From an uncultured Sporosarcina sp. (GTDB taxonomy: Bacteria; Bacillota; Bacilli; Bacillales_A; Planococcaceae), in contig CANSAF010000030.1 of the NCBI GenBank assembly GCA_947644645.1, positions 1 to 32,973 on the forward strand: DNA of 32,973 nucleotides. The letters run 5' to 3'. The notes below the pieces were generated by a model, which had not been told where the DNA came from, searched no databases, and saw nothing but the letters and a program-made list of their open reading frames with translations. Numbering within the stretch: the stretch's first letter is position 1; every line of letters starts with the position of its first letter. A program made the position numbers and the translations under genes. This document shows positions 1 to 7,814 of the stretch, in pieces.

Positions 1-107
1 AGTTTCAAACAGTGATTCCATACTTCAGCGGAAATGCGATTGCATTCAAATAAAGAGTCAATTGTCTCTTTACTTGCATAAAAATTTGTTTTCAAACAGC
101 GAATCAT
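1..107 (-). CDS. tnpB: TnpB-family RNA-guided nuclease, 5' fragment (runs off window)
   Basis: Only the first 35 codons are in the window, read leftward from an ATG at 107. The ribosome site AAAGGAGGTG lies in good position upstream. The peptide begins MIRCLKTNFYASKETIDSL and continues with FECNRISAEVWNHC, which resembles the N-terminus of TnpB (OrfB) proteins of IS200/IS605-type elements in Bacillales. It is quite different from the second TnpB at 12710-14053. The stretch at 197-276 behind it has the same two-hairpin layout as the left end of the second element, which supports the transposon assignment. Whether the gene is intact cannot be seen. Family assignment rests on N-terminal resemblance recalled from the family, so it is moderate. 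Confidence 0.6.
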   Translation of the reverse strand, partial: MIRCLKTNFYASKETIDSLFECNRISAEVWNHCLK

Positions 108-196
108 CTCAGGACACCTCCTTTCATAGTAAACTTTCTATTCTGTCTATTATAACTAGAAAGGAACAAACGTTCAAGTGTTACCCTTAACGAATT

Positions 197-280
197 GGCT
201 CTGATATTCGTCAGCCAAAATTCATCTTCCCCTTAGCGCTGGACTTTGCCCTTCACGCGCTTGAAGAGGGAGACTTCTTT
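197..280 (-). mobile_element. Left-end hairpins of the tnpB element at the window start
   Basis: Two inverted repeats lie side by side. A small hairpin at 197-216 pairs GGCT-TGA with TCA-GCC. A larger imperfect hairpin at 222-276 pairs TCATCTTCCCCTTAGCG with CGCTTGAAGAGGGAGA. The plus-strand loop holds TGGACTTTGCCC. The same layout and the same loop occur upstream of the second tnpB (14170-14237), and the minus-strand edge AAGAAG is shared too. The exact transposon boundary is not certain; it probably lies near 278-290. From there to the manA ribosome site (about 290-480) I see only A/T-rich sequence with an isolated TATAAT at 338-343 that has no good -35. Confidence 0.55.
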
Positions 281-496
281 TGGAGGGCTGTTAAAATCAC
301 TTCCAATGTGATAGTACTTTTGAAAACAGGGTATAGGTATAATGGAGATATCTACCGTATCATAATTATGACTTTAGTGTATCACATGGATGGGGTAAAG
401 GATTTAATTTTAGTTTCCAGTAAATTGTTGAAACGGGACAACTGATAAAATGCGTGTTAAAGTGTTTGAAGAATTAGTTTAGAAAGGATGATCATC

Positions 497-1441
497 ATGA
501 AAGAACCTTTGTTTTTAGAACCTATATTTCAAGAAAGAATTTGGGGAGGCACTGCTTTAAAAGATCAGTTCGGCTATGAAATTCCATCGGCGCATACAGG
601 AGAATGCTGGGCAATTTCAGCTCATCCAAATGGTCCTTCTACAGTGAAAAATGGTGTATTTGCAGGGAAGACGTTAATTGAATTATGGAAAGAACAACCG
701 GCACTTTTCGGCAATTATCCGTCAGATGTGTTTCCGTTATTAACGAAAATTTTAGATGCCAACGCAGACTTATCGGTTCAAGTACATCCAGACGATGCTT
801 ATGCAAAAGTACATGAAAACGGGGAACTTGGTAAAACGGAATGTTGGTATGTCGTTACTTGTAAAGAAGATGCGGAAATTGTGTTTGGACATACTGCAAA
901 AACGAAAGAAGAGTTTGTCCAACAAATAAATGACGGCAATTGGTCGGAATTATTAAGCACAGTAAAAATTCAACCAGGCGATTTTTTCTATGTTCCAAGC
1001 GGCACAATTCACGCAATTGGTGAAGGCACAGTGATTTTAGAAACGCAACAAAGTTCGGATACAACTTATCGTTTATACGATTACGACCGTGTTGGCCAAG
1101 ACGGGCAATTACGCGAATTACATATTGACCAATCCATTGCGGTTTCAACAATTCCGCACCAAGATCCAAATACAACGCCAGAAGAAAAAAATATTCCAAG
1201 TGCAGTCATTAAGAAATTTGTTGAAGCAGAATACTTCACTGTTTATAAATGGGATGTCAAAGGCCAAGCTACTTTTAATGGTTCAACATTTTTACTTGCA
1301 AGCGTCATTGACGGAGAAGGAGCACTTACTGTAAATGGTCAAACCTATTCAATTCAAAAAGGCGATCATTTCATCCTTCCAGAAAACATAGGAGAATTCC
1401 AAATCGAAGGCGAAGCCTCACTAATCGTTTCGCATGTTTAA
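497..1441 (+). CDS. manA: Mannose-6-phosphate isomerase, class I
   Basis: This enzyme interconverts mannose-6-phosphate and fructose-6-phosphate in the cytoplasm, linking mannose use to glycolysis and supplying mannose precursors. The protein is about 314 residues, the usual size for the short Bacillus-type ManA/Pmi. It opens with EPLFLEPIFQERIWGG and carries the zinc-site motif VQVHPDD followed by GKTECWYV. The active-site stretch GDFFYVPSGTIHAIG and the conserved YDYDRVG come later. An ATG at 488 is in frame but overlaps the ribosome site (AAAGG at 483-487), so ATG 497 is the better start. It stands alone and ends in a strong terminator. No sugar-transport gene is adjacent, so the physiological substrate source is not evident. 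Confidence 0.93.
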   Translation: MKEPLFLEPIFQERIWGGTALKDQFGYEIPSAHTGECWAISAHPNGPSTVKNGVFAGKTLIELWKEQPALFGNYPSDVFPLLTKILDANADLSVQVHPDDAYAKVHENGELGKTECWYVVTCKEDAEIVFGHTAKTKEEFVQQINDGNWSELLSTVKIQPGDFFYVPSGTIHAIGEGTVILETQQSSDTTYRLYDYDRVGQDGQLRELHIDQSIAVSTIPHQDPNTTPEEKNIPSAVIKKFVEAEYFTVYKWDVKGQATFNGSTFLLASVIDGEGALTVNGQTYSIQKGDHFILPENIGEFQIEGEASLIVSHV

Positions 1442-1467
1442 AAGCAAGTGAGCTTGTAAGAAAAAAG

Positions 1468-1513
1468 AAAGCGTTCAACCAACTAGTTCTCTAGTCAGTT
1501 GAACGCTTTATCT
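1468..1513. terminator. Bidirectional terminator hairpin after manA
   Basis: The arms AAAGCGTTCAAC and GTTGAACGCTTT pair perfectly around an inner CTAG-rich stem-loop. A-rich and T-rich flanks make it usable in both directions, between manA and the converging gene at 1645-2184. Confidence 0.85.
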
Positions 1514-1599
1514 TTAGGACTATGCTTTTTTATGTTTTAAGAAGCAACAACTCCTCAACCAGCAAACAACAACCCAAACTCAACGCAACCAAACAACGC

Positions 1600-1642
1600 G
1601 AAGCGTCCAAACAGCCCGCCCTACGGCTGTTTGGACAGCTTC
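1600..1642. repeat. 12-bp perfect-stem hairpin with 8-nt loop
   Basis: GTCCAAACAGCC (1605-1616) pairs perfectly with GGCTGTTTGGAC (1625-1636) around an 8-nt loop. GAAGC/GCTTC extends the stem after a bulge. It lies directly behind the stop codon of the minus-strand gene at 1645. There is no clear T-run, so it may be a terminator relic or a dispersed hairpin repeat. It shares geometry with the hairpin at 19244-19275. Confidence 0.6.
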
Positions 1643-1644
1643 CC

Positions 1645-2184
1645 CTAGATACAGGTAAACGAATTAATCTGGTTTAAGTCAATTCCCGTATATTCCCATC
1701 TTCTTCTGCGCGAATTCCATCGATAACCTGCGACAGACCTCGGTCCGACAAATACTGGGAAGAACCAAAAACCTTGTCTTCTCGATAGCCAAACATAAGT
1801 CATTCGAAACATACATCCAGCAATTGCACCTGGATCTACAGCACGTGTTTGTATTTCAGGATATTCAGGTGTCCAACTTGGAGGTGGCCCTTGTGGCGCG
1901 GTGTTTCCTCCCGGTTGCTGATTAGGCGGAAAAGATGGCTGTTGGTTTTGCCCCGGAAATCCTGGGAATCCAGGAAAACCTTGTGAAGGTCCGCCAAATG
2001 GAGGCCAAAATCCTGGTCTACCGCCTTGAAAATTTTGTGTTTGCGGATTGAAAGCCGGCTGTGGTCCGTAGCTAGGTATCGGAACGGGCCCGCCGTGTTG
2101 ATTTCTTCCACTATCATGATATCCTTCCGGCAATTGTGGATACCAAAAAGGATCATTCGATTGCCCAAATTGTTGATTTACCAT
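1645..2184 (-). CDS. Pro/Gly/Gln-rich protein with conserved C-terminal domain, unknown function
   Basis: A 179-residue protein with no signal peptide or membrane segment. Residues about 1-105 are low complexity, rich in Pro, Gly, Gln and Phe, with GFPGFPGFPG-like runs. From about residue 112 a compact domain rich in aromatic and basic residues follows (VDPGAIAGCMFRMTYVWL, then FWFFPVFVGPRSVAGYRW). It ends in GIDLNQINSFTCI. I recall similar C-termini in uncharacterised Bacillus proteins with variable proline-rich front parts, but no experimental role is known to me. The ribosome site GGAAGGAG sits 6 nt before the ATG. The composition would suit a surface or spore-associated protein, but nothing in the sequence proves it. 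The 290 bases in front (2185-2476) show no gene and no clear promoter. Confidence 0.75.
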   Translation of the reverse strand: MVNQQFGQSNDPFWYPQLPEGYHDSGRNQHGGPVPIPSYGPQPAFNPQTQNFQGGRPGFWPPFGGPSQGFPGFPGFPGQNQQPSFPPNQQPGGNTAPQGPPPSWTPEYPEIQTRAVDPGAIAGCMFRMTYVWLSRRQGFWFFPVFVGPRSVAGYRWNSRRRRWEYTGIDLNQINSFTCI

Positions 2185-2476
2185 TGAAAAACTCCTTCCA
2201 AAATCTTTCTCTCCTTACTTTATGCGAGCGACGGAAAGGACATCTAGACGATTGCCCGGAACCAAGAGCGAAGAATGTCTTTGATTAATAAAAGCCTGGA
2301 AAATCCTTTCATATTTGAATTTATTCATAAAATCCCAGAAAACCATCTCATTCTCGAATAAAAATCCTTTACCCTACTACCAAATCACCTTATTAGCATA
2401 GACTAAACTTTCTGAAAAAAGACACTTTTCCAACTTTAATCATGTAGACTAAATGTATAAGTAGAGGGGGCTGGCA

Positions 2477-3111
2477 ATGATGGGGAAAATTCAACGTTAT
2501 AGAGGGACGAAACTGAATACGAAAGGTTGGCAACAAGAGGCGGCACTTCGTATGTTAATGAATAATTTAGATGAAGAAGTCGCGGAGCATCCAGAAGAAC
2601 TCGTTGTTTACGGCGGAATTGGGAAAGCAGCTCGAAATTGGGAAGCGTTCGATGCGATTGTTCGTTCATTAAAAGAATTGGAAAATGATGAAACATTACT
2701 TGTGCAATCAGGAAAACCTGTAGCTATTTTCAAATCACATACGGATGCACCGAAAGTTTTAATTGCCAATTCAAATCTTGTTCCAGCTTATGCCAATTGG
2801 GAAACTTTTCACGAACTCGACCAAAAAGGACTCATGATGTATGGACAAATGACGGCGGGAAGTTGGATTTATATTGGCTCACAAGGAATTGTCCAAGGTA
2901 CATACGAGACATTCGCGGAGCTTGCAAAACAACATTTCGGAGAATCTTTAAAAGGAACGATTACTGTCACAGCAGGGCTTGGGGGCATGGGCGGTGCACA
3001 GCCACTAGCGGTGACGATGGCTGGCGGTGTTTGTATCGGAATCGAAGTCGATGAAACAAGAATCGACCGTCGAATTGAAACACGTTATACCGACTTGAAA
3101 ACAGATTCAAT
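2477..3111 (+). pseudogene. hutU: Urocanate hydratase, 5' fragment fused to hutI remnant
   Basis: About 211 codons of urocanase remain of the usual ~550. The NAD-binding stretch [15 protein letters not shown] is present, as are [12 protein letters not shown] and [12 protein letters not shown]. The C-terminal half with the catalytic cysteine region is missing. At about 3108-3114 the sequence passes directly into imidazolonepropionase (hutI) sequence in another frame. Reading on in the hutU frame adds a nonsense tail and stops at 3166. The front end is well kept: ribosome site AGAGGGGG at 2463-2470 and ATG ATG at 2477. The simplest explanation is a single deletion of roughly 1.7 kb that removed the end of hutU and the start of hutI. 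The product should be inactive. Confidence 0.92.
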
Positions 3112-3705
3112 GATGTTTTTTGTGAAGTTGGGGTATTTACACCGGAACAAACGGAGCGAATTTTAGAAGCAGGGAAAAAATATGGATTGATCCCCAAAAT
3201 TCATGCAGATGAAATTGAACCATATGGGGGCGCAGAACTTGCGGCAAAAGTTGGCGCGATTTCGGCGGAGCATTTATTAAAAGCGTCTGAGACGGGGATG
3301 GATAAGATGGCAAAAGCGGGGACGGTCGCTTGTTTATTACCCGCAACGGCACTTTACTTACGAGAGCAAGCAGCAGAAGGACGAAAAATGATTGACAAAG
3401 GCGTTCCTGTCGAGATTTCAACGGATTGTAACCCGGGTTCCTCGCCAACAACTTCCATGCCACTTGTGATGAATTTGGCTTGTATTTCCATGCGCTTAAC
3501 CCCTGCGGAAGCCTTAACCGCAGCAACGTATAATGCAGCTTGCGCGATTGGAATGGAAGATCAAGTAGGCTCATTGGAAGTCGGAAAACAAGGAGATTTC
3601 GTCCTTTGGGATATTGAAAACTACCAGAAGTTACAATATTTATTTGGCGTAAATCATGTGAAAAACGTGTGGAAAAAAGGGAAGCAGGTCGTTGGAAATG
3701 ATTGA
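3112..3705 (+). pseudogene. hutI: Imidazolonepropionase, 3' fragment
   Basis: About 197 codons remain of the usual ~420. In frame from 3112 it reads [13 protein letters not shown], then KIHADEIEPYGGAELAA, STDCNPGSSPT and MGLAC-like helices, all typical of HutI. The N-terminal part with the HxH metal ligands and the start codon is gone. A GTG/ATG-type internal start exists only around 3187, which would give a half enzyme. The frame differs from that of the hutU fragment in front, so no continuous fusion protein can be made. The stop at 3703-3705 overlaps the start of hutH, showing this was once a translationally coupled hutU-hutI-hutH operon. Confidence 0.92.
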
Positions 3706-5176
3706 ATTAACAGGAGAAACGTTAACATTATTAGAAATGAAGCAGTTATTAAGTCCTGGGGAAAAAGTATATTTAAATAAAGAAGCATTAGAAAAAGTCC
3801 AGAAAAGTCGTCAAGCTGTGGAGAAAATTGTTCGTGAAAATCGGACAATTTATGGCATTAATACAGGTTTTGGGAAATTTAGTGATGTGCATATTGATGA
3901 AAAAGATACGCGCGTGCTTCAACTGCACTTAATTCGCTCACATGCTTGTGGGGTCGGGGAACCTTTTCCAGAAAAAGTCTCCAGAGCGATGCTGATTTTA
4001 CGATTAAACGCATTGTTGAAAGGTTTTTCAGGAATTCGTGAGGAAGTTTTGGAACGTTTTGTTTATATGATTAACCATGAAATTCATCCAGTTGTTCCGC
4101 AACAAGGATCACTCGGGGCTTCCGGTGATTTAGCGCCCCTTGCTCATTTGGCGCTCGTCCTACTCGGTGAAGGTTTTGTTTGGCAAAACGGAGAAGTTGT
4201 ATCGAGCGAGGGAATTTGGGAGAAACATAAATTAGCACCGATTGTTTTAGAGGCGAAAGAAGGGCTCGCACTTATTAACGGTACACAAGCGATGACTGCG
4301 CAAGGCGTTGTTAATTATTTGGAAGCTGAAAAGCTCGCTTATGATAGTGAATGGATTGCGGCGATGACGATGGAAGCGCTTTATGGCATTACGGACGCAT
4401 TTCATCCCGCGATTCACGAAGCGCGCGGCTATCCGGAACAAATTGAGGTAGCGGGTCGCATGTTAGAGTGGCTAGAGGGGAGTCGTTTAACAACTGTCCA
4501 AGGAGAAAAGCGCGTACAAGATGCATATTCGATTCGCTGTATTCCACAAGTGCACGGGGCGAGCTGGCAAGTGCTTGGTTATGTGAAGGAGAAACTAGAA
4601 ATCGAAATGAATGCTGCGACAGATAATCCGCTTATTTTTGATGAAGGAGAAACGGTTGTATCAGGCGGCAATTTTCACGGCCAACCGATTGCCTTTGCGA
4701 TGGATTTCTTGAAAGTTGGAGTTGCGGAACTGGCGAATATTTCAGAGCGCAGAGTCGAACGTTTGGTGAATCCGCAATTGAATGAAGGTTTGCCACCATT
4801 TTTAAGCGCTGAACCAGGACTTCAATCTGGGGCAATGATTTTACAATACGCGGCTGCGAGTTTAGTTTCCGAAAATAAAACGCTTGCACATCCTGCTTCA
4901 GTCGATTCAATCCGATCTTCAGGCAATCAAGAAGATCATGTATCGATGGGAACAATTGGCGCAAGACATGCTTATTCAATCATAGAAAATGCGCGAAAAG
5001 TGTTGGCAATTGAAGCGCTTTGTGCGATGACAAGTTGTTTAATTCGCGGTAGTGAAAAAATGGGGGAGAAAACTTTTGGTAAATTACAGAAACTGAATGA
5101 AGTTACTGAACCAATTGGAGAAGACCGCGTGTATTCTATAGATGTTGAAAGAGTAGCAGCTTGGTTGAAAGGGTAA
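3698..5176 (+). CDS. hutH: Histidine ammonia-lyase, full length but pathway partners broken
   Basis: Deaminates L-histidine to trans-urocanate, the first step of histidine degradation. About 492 residues, near the family's usual ~505. The MIO-forming Ala-Ser-Gly is present in [13 protein letters not shown] near residue 141. Other active-site segments are kept: [43 protein letters not shown] and QEDHVSMG. In the stretch before QEDHVSMG the usual SIP(T/S)SA reads SIRSSG, an unusual Arg for Pro that may mark relaxed selection. ATG 3698 is preferred over TTG 3692; both overlap the hutI remnant. No hutP, hutG or transporter lies nearby. If expressed, it would make urocanate that the hutU fragment cannot process. 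Confidence 0.9.
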   Translation: MIELTGETLTLLEMKQLLSPGEKVYLNKEALEKVQKSRQAVEKIVRENRTIYGINTGFGKFSDVHIDEKDTRVLQLHLIRSHACGVGEPFPEKVSRAMLILRLNALLKGFSGIREEVLERFVYMINHEIHPVVPQQGSLGASGDLAPLAHLALVLLGEGFVWQNGEVVSSEGIWEKHKLAPIVLEAKEGLALINGTQAMTAQGVVNYLEAEKLAYDSEWIAAMTMEALYGITDAFHPAIHEARGYPEQIEVAGRMLEWLEGSRLTTVQGEKRVQDAYSIRCIPQVHGASWQVLGYVKEKLEIEMNAATDNPLIFDEGETVVSGGNFHGQPIAFAMDFLKVGVAELANISERRVERLVNPQLNEGLPPFLSAEPGLQSGAMILQYAAASLVSENKTLAHPASVDSIRSSGNQEDHVSMGTIGARHAYSIIENARKVLAIEALCAMTSCLIRGSEKMGEKTFGKLQKLNEVTEPIGEDRVYSIDVERVAAWLKG

Positions 5177-5216
5177 TAGATAGGGTATAGCTTTTGAAAG
5201 AATGGAGGAATGGAAA

Positions 5217-5726
5217 ATGGATGTGAAATTTCCAATTGGCAAACTACAAGTACCAGAGAAAGTAACATTGGCGGATGTTTCAGAATGGCTGCAAGAAATT
5301 GACAGGTACACAGATTAATTAAGAGAAGTCGTCGGGACATTGGATGAGGAACAATTGCAGAAAACGTATCGAGAAGGAAGTTATACAGTTCGACAACTCA
5401 TTCACCATATCGTGGATTCGCAGTTAATTATGTTCGGGCGTTTGAAACTAGCTTTAACAGATGATAACCCAGTCGTTCCAGCATTCGATCAAGATAAATG
5501 GGCAGTTCAACCAGATACGGAACTCCCTGTTGAAACATCTATTAAAATTTTAGAAGGCATAAATGCGCGCATTGTTGCGTTGGGAAGCAGCTTGACGGCG
5601 GAACAACTAGATCGCGTATTTACACATGAACATAACGGAGAAATTACAGTCGGGACGAAACTAGCTAAATTATGTTGGCACGAGAAACATCATTTAGCGC
5701 ATATTAAACTTGCATTGGAAAATTAA
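5217..5726 (+). pseudogene. DinB/YfiT-type putative metal-dependent hydrolase with in-frame stop
   Basis: Reading from ATG 5217 (ribosome site GGAGG at 5204-5208) gives MDVKFPIGKLQVPEKV up to DRYTD, then TAA at 5316-5318. The same frame continues without a break into LREVVGTLDEEQLQKTY and a complete YfiT-like domain. The metal-ligand histidines are in VRQLIHHIVDSQ and in the C-terminal WHEKHHLAHI. Relatives include B. subtilis YfiT and the bacillithiol transferase BstA. The expected residue at the stop is Glu or Gln, so a single base change is enough to explain it. Restart at TTG 5340 could give a 128-residue protein lacking the first helix. Its position after the broken hut locus suggests local gene decay, although a sequencing error at one base cannot be excluded. 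Confidence 0.8.
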
Positions 5727-5732
5727 AGATAG

Positions 5733-5777
5733 AAAGACGTTCAGTAGATTCTTGGTGGAATCTATTGGATGTCTTTT
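5733..5777 (+). terminator. Rho-independent terminator
   Basis: AAAGACGTTCAGTAGATTC pairs with GAATCTATTGGATGTCTTT, followed by a run of seven T. It closes the transcript of the YfiT-like pseudogene. Confidence 0.85.
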
Positions 5778-5862
5778 TTTATGGCGTTGAAGAGTTTTTT
5801 GGGGGAGAGTGGTAGGTTAAAAGTTGATTGTATTTTTGGTTTTTTAGTAGGAAATTGCTCTT

Positions 5863-5988
5863 GCGCGGATAAACAGTGCTGGGGCGCGGATAAACCACCG
5901 CCAAGCGCGGATAACGCCCCTCGAGCCGCGGATAAACCACGTCTGAACACGGATAAACTACCGCCAAGCGCGGATAACCCAACCCCCC
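5863..5988. repeat. Tandem array, six 21-bp units with core GCGCGGATAA
   Basis: Units start at 5863, 5884, 5905, 5926, 5947 and 5968, exactly 21 bp apart. The first ten bases follow GCGCGGATAA (units 4 and 5 vary at one or two of the first three bases). The remaining 11 bases are variable but C-rich; CACCGCCAA or TACCGCCAA recurs. The array lies between the terminator at 5777 and a candidate extended -10 promoter at 6031. Because 21 is a multiple of three, several frames stay open across it, so the open frames do not by themselves argue for a protein. A related array with TCCGCGC cores and the same period is at 22216-22299. Confidence 0.9.
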
Positions 5989-6030
5989 TCCAAAAAACCT
6001 TCAATAATTCAAAATCTCCCCCTCAAAGTT

Positions 6031-6039
6031 TGCTATACT
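6031..6039 (+). promoter_or_regulatory. Extended -10 promoter candidate for the exonuclease gene
   Basis: TGC-TATACT matches the extended -10 pattern TGN-TATAAT. No good -35 lies 17 bp upstream, which is common for extended -10 promoters. The ribosome site GGAGG follows at 6058. Confidence 0.45.
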
Positions 6040-6072
6040 AGAAAAAGCATAAAAATTGGAGGCATTATTGAA

Positions 6073-6960
6073 TTGAATACAAATGAAAAACCACATATTT
6101 TAATTATTGACGGGATGGCGCTTCTGTTCCGTTCATTTTTTGCGACTTCTGCGATGGGACATTTTTTCCCGAATCAAGCGGGTGTACCGACAAATGGTGT
6201 GCAAGGATTTTTGCGCCATACGATGACAGCCAAAACAATTTTTCAACCGACGCATTTAGCCGTTTGTTGGGATATGGGGGCGCATACTTTCCGAAATGAT
6301 TTGTACGATGGCTATAAAGCGAATCGTCCGGCGCCACCTGAAGAACTTGTGCCACAATTTGATATGGCGAGAAGTGCTTCGGAAGCGATGGGCTGGAAAA
6401 GTTACGGTGAAAAAGGTATGGAAGCAGACGATTTGATCGGTTCGATGATTGCGCACTGGGACGGAAAAGCGAATATTACGGTCGTGAGTGGCGATAAAGA
6501 TTTACTGCAATTGCTACGTCCAGGTGTACAAATCGCATTGATTAAAAAAGGGTATAGCGAATATGATATTTATACAGAAGAACGTTTTACTGAAGAATAC
6601 GGCGTAACACCTTTACAATTTATTGATATTAAAGCATTTACTGGAGATAGTGCGGATGGTTATCCAGGAGTGAAAGGCATCGGTCCGAAAACGGCGCTGA
6701 CACTTATTCAGAAATACAAGTCGGTAGATGGCGTCGTAGCGGCTTTGGATGAATTAACACCTGCTCGTCGAAAGAATATTGAGGCAGATATGGACATGCT
6801 GCATCTTTCTAGAAAACTGGCGGAAATCCATTGTGACTTAGAAGTCGAGTCGGCGATTGAAGAAATGACGATTCCGCTTTATGATGCGGCTGTCCAACAG
6901 CAACTTGAACAACTGGGTTATTCTCTTGTCATTCGACATGCCAATTCTTTATTTAATTAA
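6073..6960 (+). CDS. 5'-3' exonuclease (PolA N-terminal-domain type, YpcP-like)
   Basis: A stand-alone 295-residue flap/5'-3' exonuclease related to the N-terminal domain of DNA polymerase I; B. subtilis YpcP is the nearest type known to me. Metal-binding acidic clusters occur in order: ILIIDGMALLFRSFFA near the start, CWDMGAHTFRND, MEADDLIGSM and VVSGDKDLLQL. The helix-hairpin-helix region is TGDSADGYPGVKGIGPKTA. It would cut 5' flaps and RNA primers during lagging-strand synthesis and repair. The start is a TTG at 6073, 10 nt after GGAGG; the nearby ATG at 6083 is out of frame. Length matches the family. It forms a single-gene unit behind the 21-bp array. Confidence 0.88.
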   Translation: MNTNEKPHILIIDGMALLFRSFFATSAMGHFFPNQAGVPTNGVQGFLRHTMTAKTIFQPTHLAVCWDMGAHTFRNDLYDGYKANRPAPPEELVPQFDMARSASEAMGWKSYGEKGMEADDLIGSMIAHWDGKANITVVSGDKDLLQLLRPGVQIALIKKGYSEYDIYTEERFTEEYGVTPLQFIDIKAFTGDSADGYPGVKGIGPKTALTLIQKYKSVDGVVAALDELTPARRKNIEADMDMLHLSRKLAEIHCDLEVESAIEEMTIPLYDAAVQQQLEQLGYSLVIRHANSLFN

Positions 6961-6964
6961 CCAA

Positions 6965-7000
6965 CGAAGCCTTGCGAAATCTCGTGAGGCTTTTATGTTT
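6965..7000 (+). terminator. Terminator after the exonuclease gene
   Basis: AAGCCTtGCG and CGtgAGGCTT form a stem followed by TTTT at about 6992. Confidence 0.7.
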
Positions 7001-7096
7001 AATGCTACGACAAAAGGTAATGATATAAGCGATAGCTTGTGAATCTTTTCGTAGGGCGGTAAAGTAAGAATAAGAAAAGATAAGGGAGATAGTATT

Positions 7097-7645
7097 GTGG
7101 GAACGAGTTCCAGAAAAATTGAAATATTGGAAGCAGCTTCTAAAGTGGTTGCGGAAAAAGGGATTTTTAATTTAACATTTGACGCTGTTGCAAAAGAAGC
7201 GGGGTTAAGTAAAGGCGGATTATTGTATCATTTCCCTTCAAAAGAAGTGCTTGTGGAAGAAATGGTTGAACATTTAGCGGGGAATTACCGACGTAAAATT
7301 GATGAGCAAGCAACATCGGACGCTGTAGAAGAAGGTAAGTGGACACGTGCTTATTTAGATGTCACTTTTAAAAATACGTATAAAAATAAAAATATGCATA
7401 CTGGATTGCTTGCTGCAAAAGCGATTAATCCTGAATTACTTCAGCCAATTCGCGATGTTTATCAAGAATGGCAAGAAGCTGTTGATGATGACAATATTGA
7501 TCCGACGCTTGCAACAATTATTCGACTTGCGGCAGATGGGATTTGGCTTGCGGATCTTTTTGACATAAATCCGATTAGTGTAGAAAAGAAAGAAAAAGTC
7601 TATGGTACTTTAAAAAAGTGGATTGATGAAAATGGTCCTAAATAA
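7097..7645 (+). CDS. TetR/AcrR-family transcriptional regulator, probable repressor of the carnitine operon
   Basis: A 182-residue protein with a TetR-type helix-turn-helix at about residues 8-55: ILEAASKVVAEKGIFNLTFD, then VAKEAGLSKGGLLYHFPSKE. The C-terminal part is an all-helical ligand domain with no close match that I recognise. It starts with GTG behind AAGGGAGA. It reads in the same direction as the three catabolic genes 170 bp downstream. A 6-2-6 inverted repeat sits just after their promoter, so local control of that operon is a reasonable inference. The inducer could be carnitine or a CoA-linked intermediate, but nothing in the sequence decides this. Confidence 0.85.
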   Translation: MGTSSRKIEILEAASKVVAEKGIFNLTFDAVAKEAGLSKGGLLYHFPSKEVLVEEMVEHLAGNYRRKIDEQATSDAVEEGKWTRAYLDVTFKNTYKNKNMHTGLLAAKAINPELLQPIRDVYQEWQEAVDDDNIDPTLATIIRLAADGIWLADLFDINPISVEKKEKVYGTLKKWIDENGPK

Positions 7646-7706
7646 CTATTCATAAATGTTGTTCCAATAGGATTTTGCCAATAAAAGCTGGCTTCCTATC
7701 AATTGA

Positions 7707-7721
7707 TTGTAAGCGCTTACT
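7707..7721 (+). promoter_or_regulatory. cre site (CcpA catabolite control)
   Basis: TTGTAAGCGCTTACT fits every position of the cre consensus WTGNAANCGNWNNCW. It ends 13 bp before the -35 box of the carnitine operon, so glucose control of the operon is likely; whether it represses or activates cannot be told from position alone. Confidence 0.75.
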
Positions 7722-7734
7722 TATAGTGAATCAC

Positions 7735-7763
7735 TTGAAACGTTAATCTTGAACCTGTATAGT
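7735..7763 (+). promoter_or_regulatory. Sigma-A-type promoter of the carnitine operon
   Basis: TTGAAA at 7735-7740 and TATAGT at 7758-7763 are separated by exactly 17 bp. Transcription would start near 7770. Confidence 0.7.
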
Positions 7764-7778
7764 CGTACGTATTGAAAA

Positions 7779-7792
7779 ACCGTCTGGACGGT
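7779..7792. promoter_or_regulatory. Inverted repeat ACCGTC-TG-GACGGT, likely TetR-type operator
   Basis: A perfect 6-2-6 inverted repeat lies about 9 bp after the predicted transcription start and 11 bp before the ribosome site. A repressor bound here would block transcription. The regulator gene at 7097 is the obvious candidate. Confidence 0.6.
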
Positions 7793-7814
7793 ACAGTGAA
7801 AAGTGGAGGCGATC

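Noticed and set aside
338-343. TATAAT as a manA promoter
   Set aside because: The hexamer 17 bp upstream (TACTTT) is a poor -35, and the site is about 150 bp from the gene. No better promoter was found, so none is claimed.
3187-3705. Independent 172-residue amidohydrolase gene
   Set aside because: It is the C-terminal half of HutI; matching HutI sequence continues upstream in the same frame to the deletion junction at about 3112.
5863-5988. CRISPR array
   Set aside because: The conserved part is only about 10 bases and spacers would be 11 bases, far below CRISPR sizes. There is no leader and no cas gene in the window.
5762-6041. Open frames on both strands across the 21-bp array (heptad repeats such as ADKPPPS)
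   Set aside because: A 21-bp unit keeps every frame in phase, so open frames arise automatically. No frame has a convincing ribosome site and they run into a terminator and a promoter.
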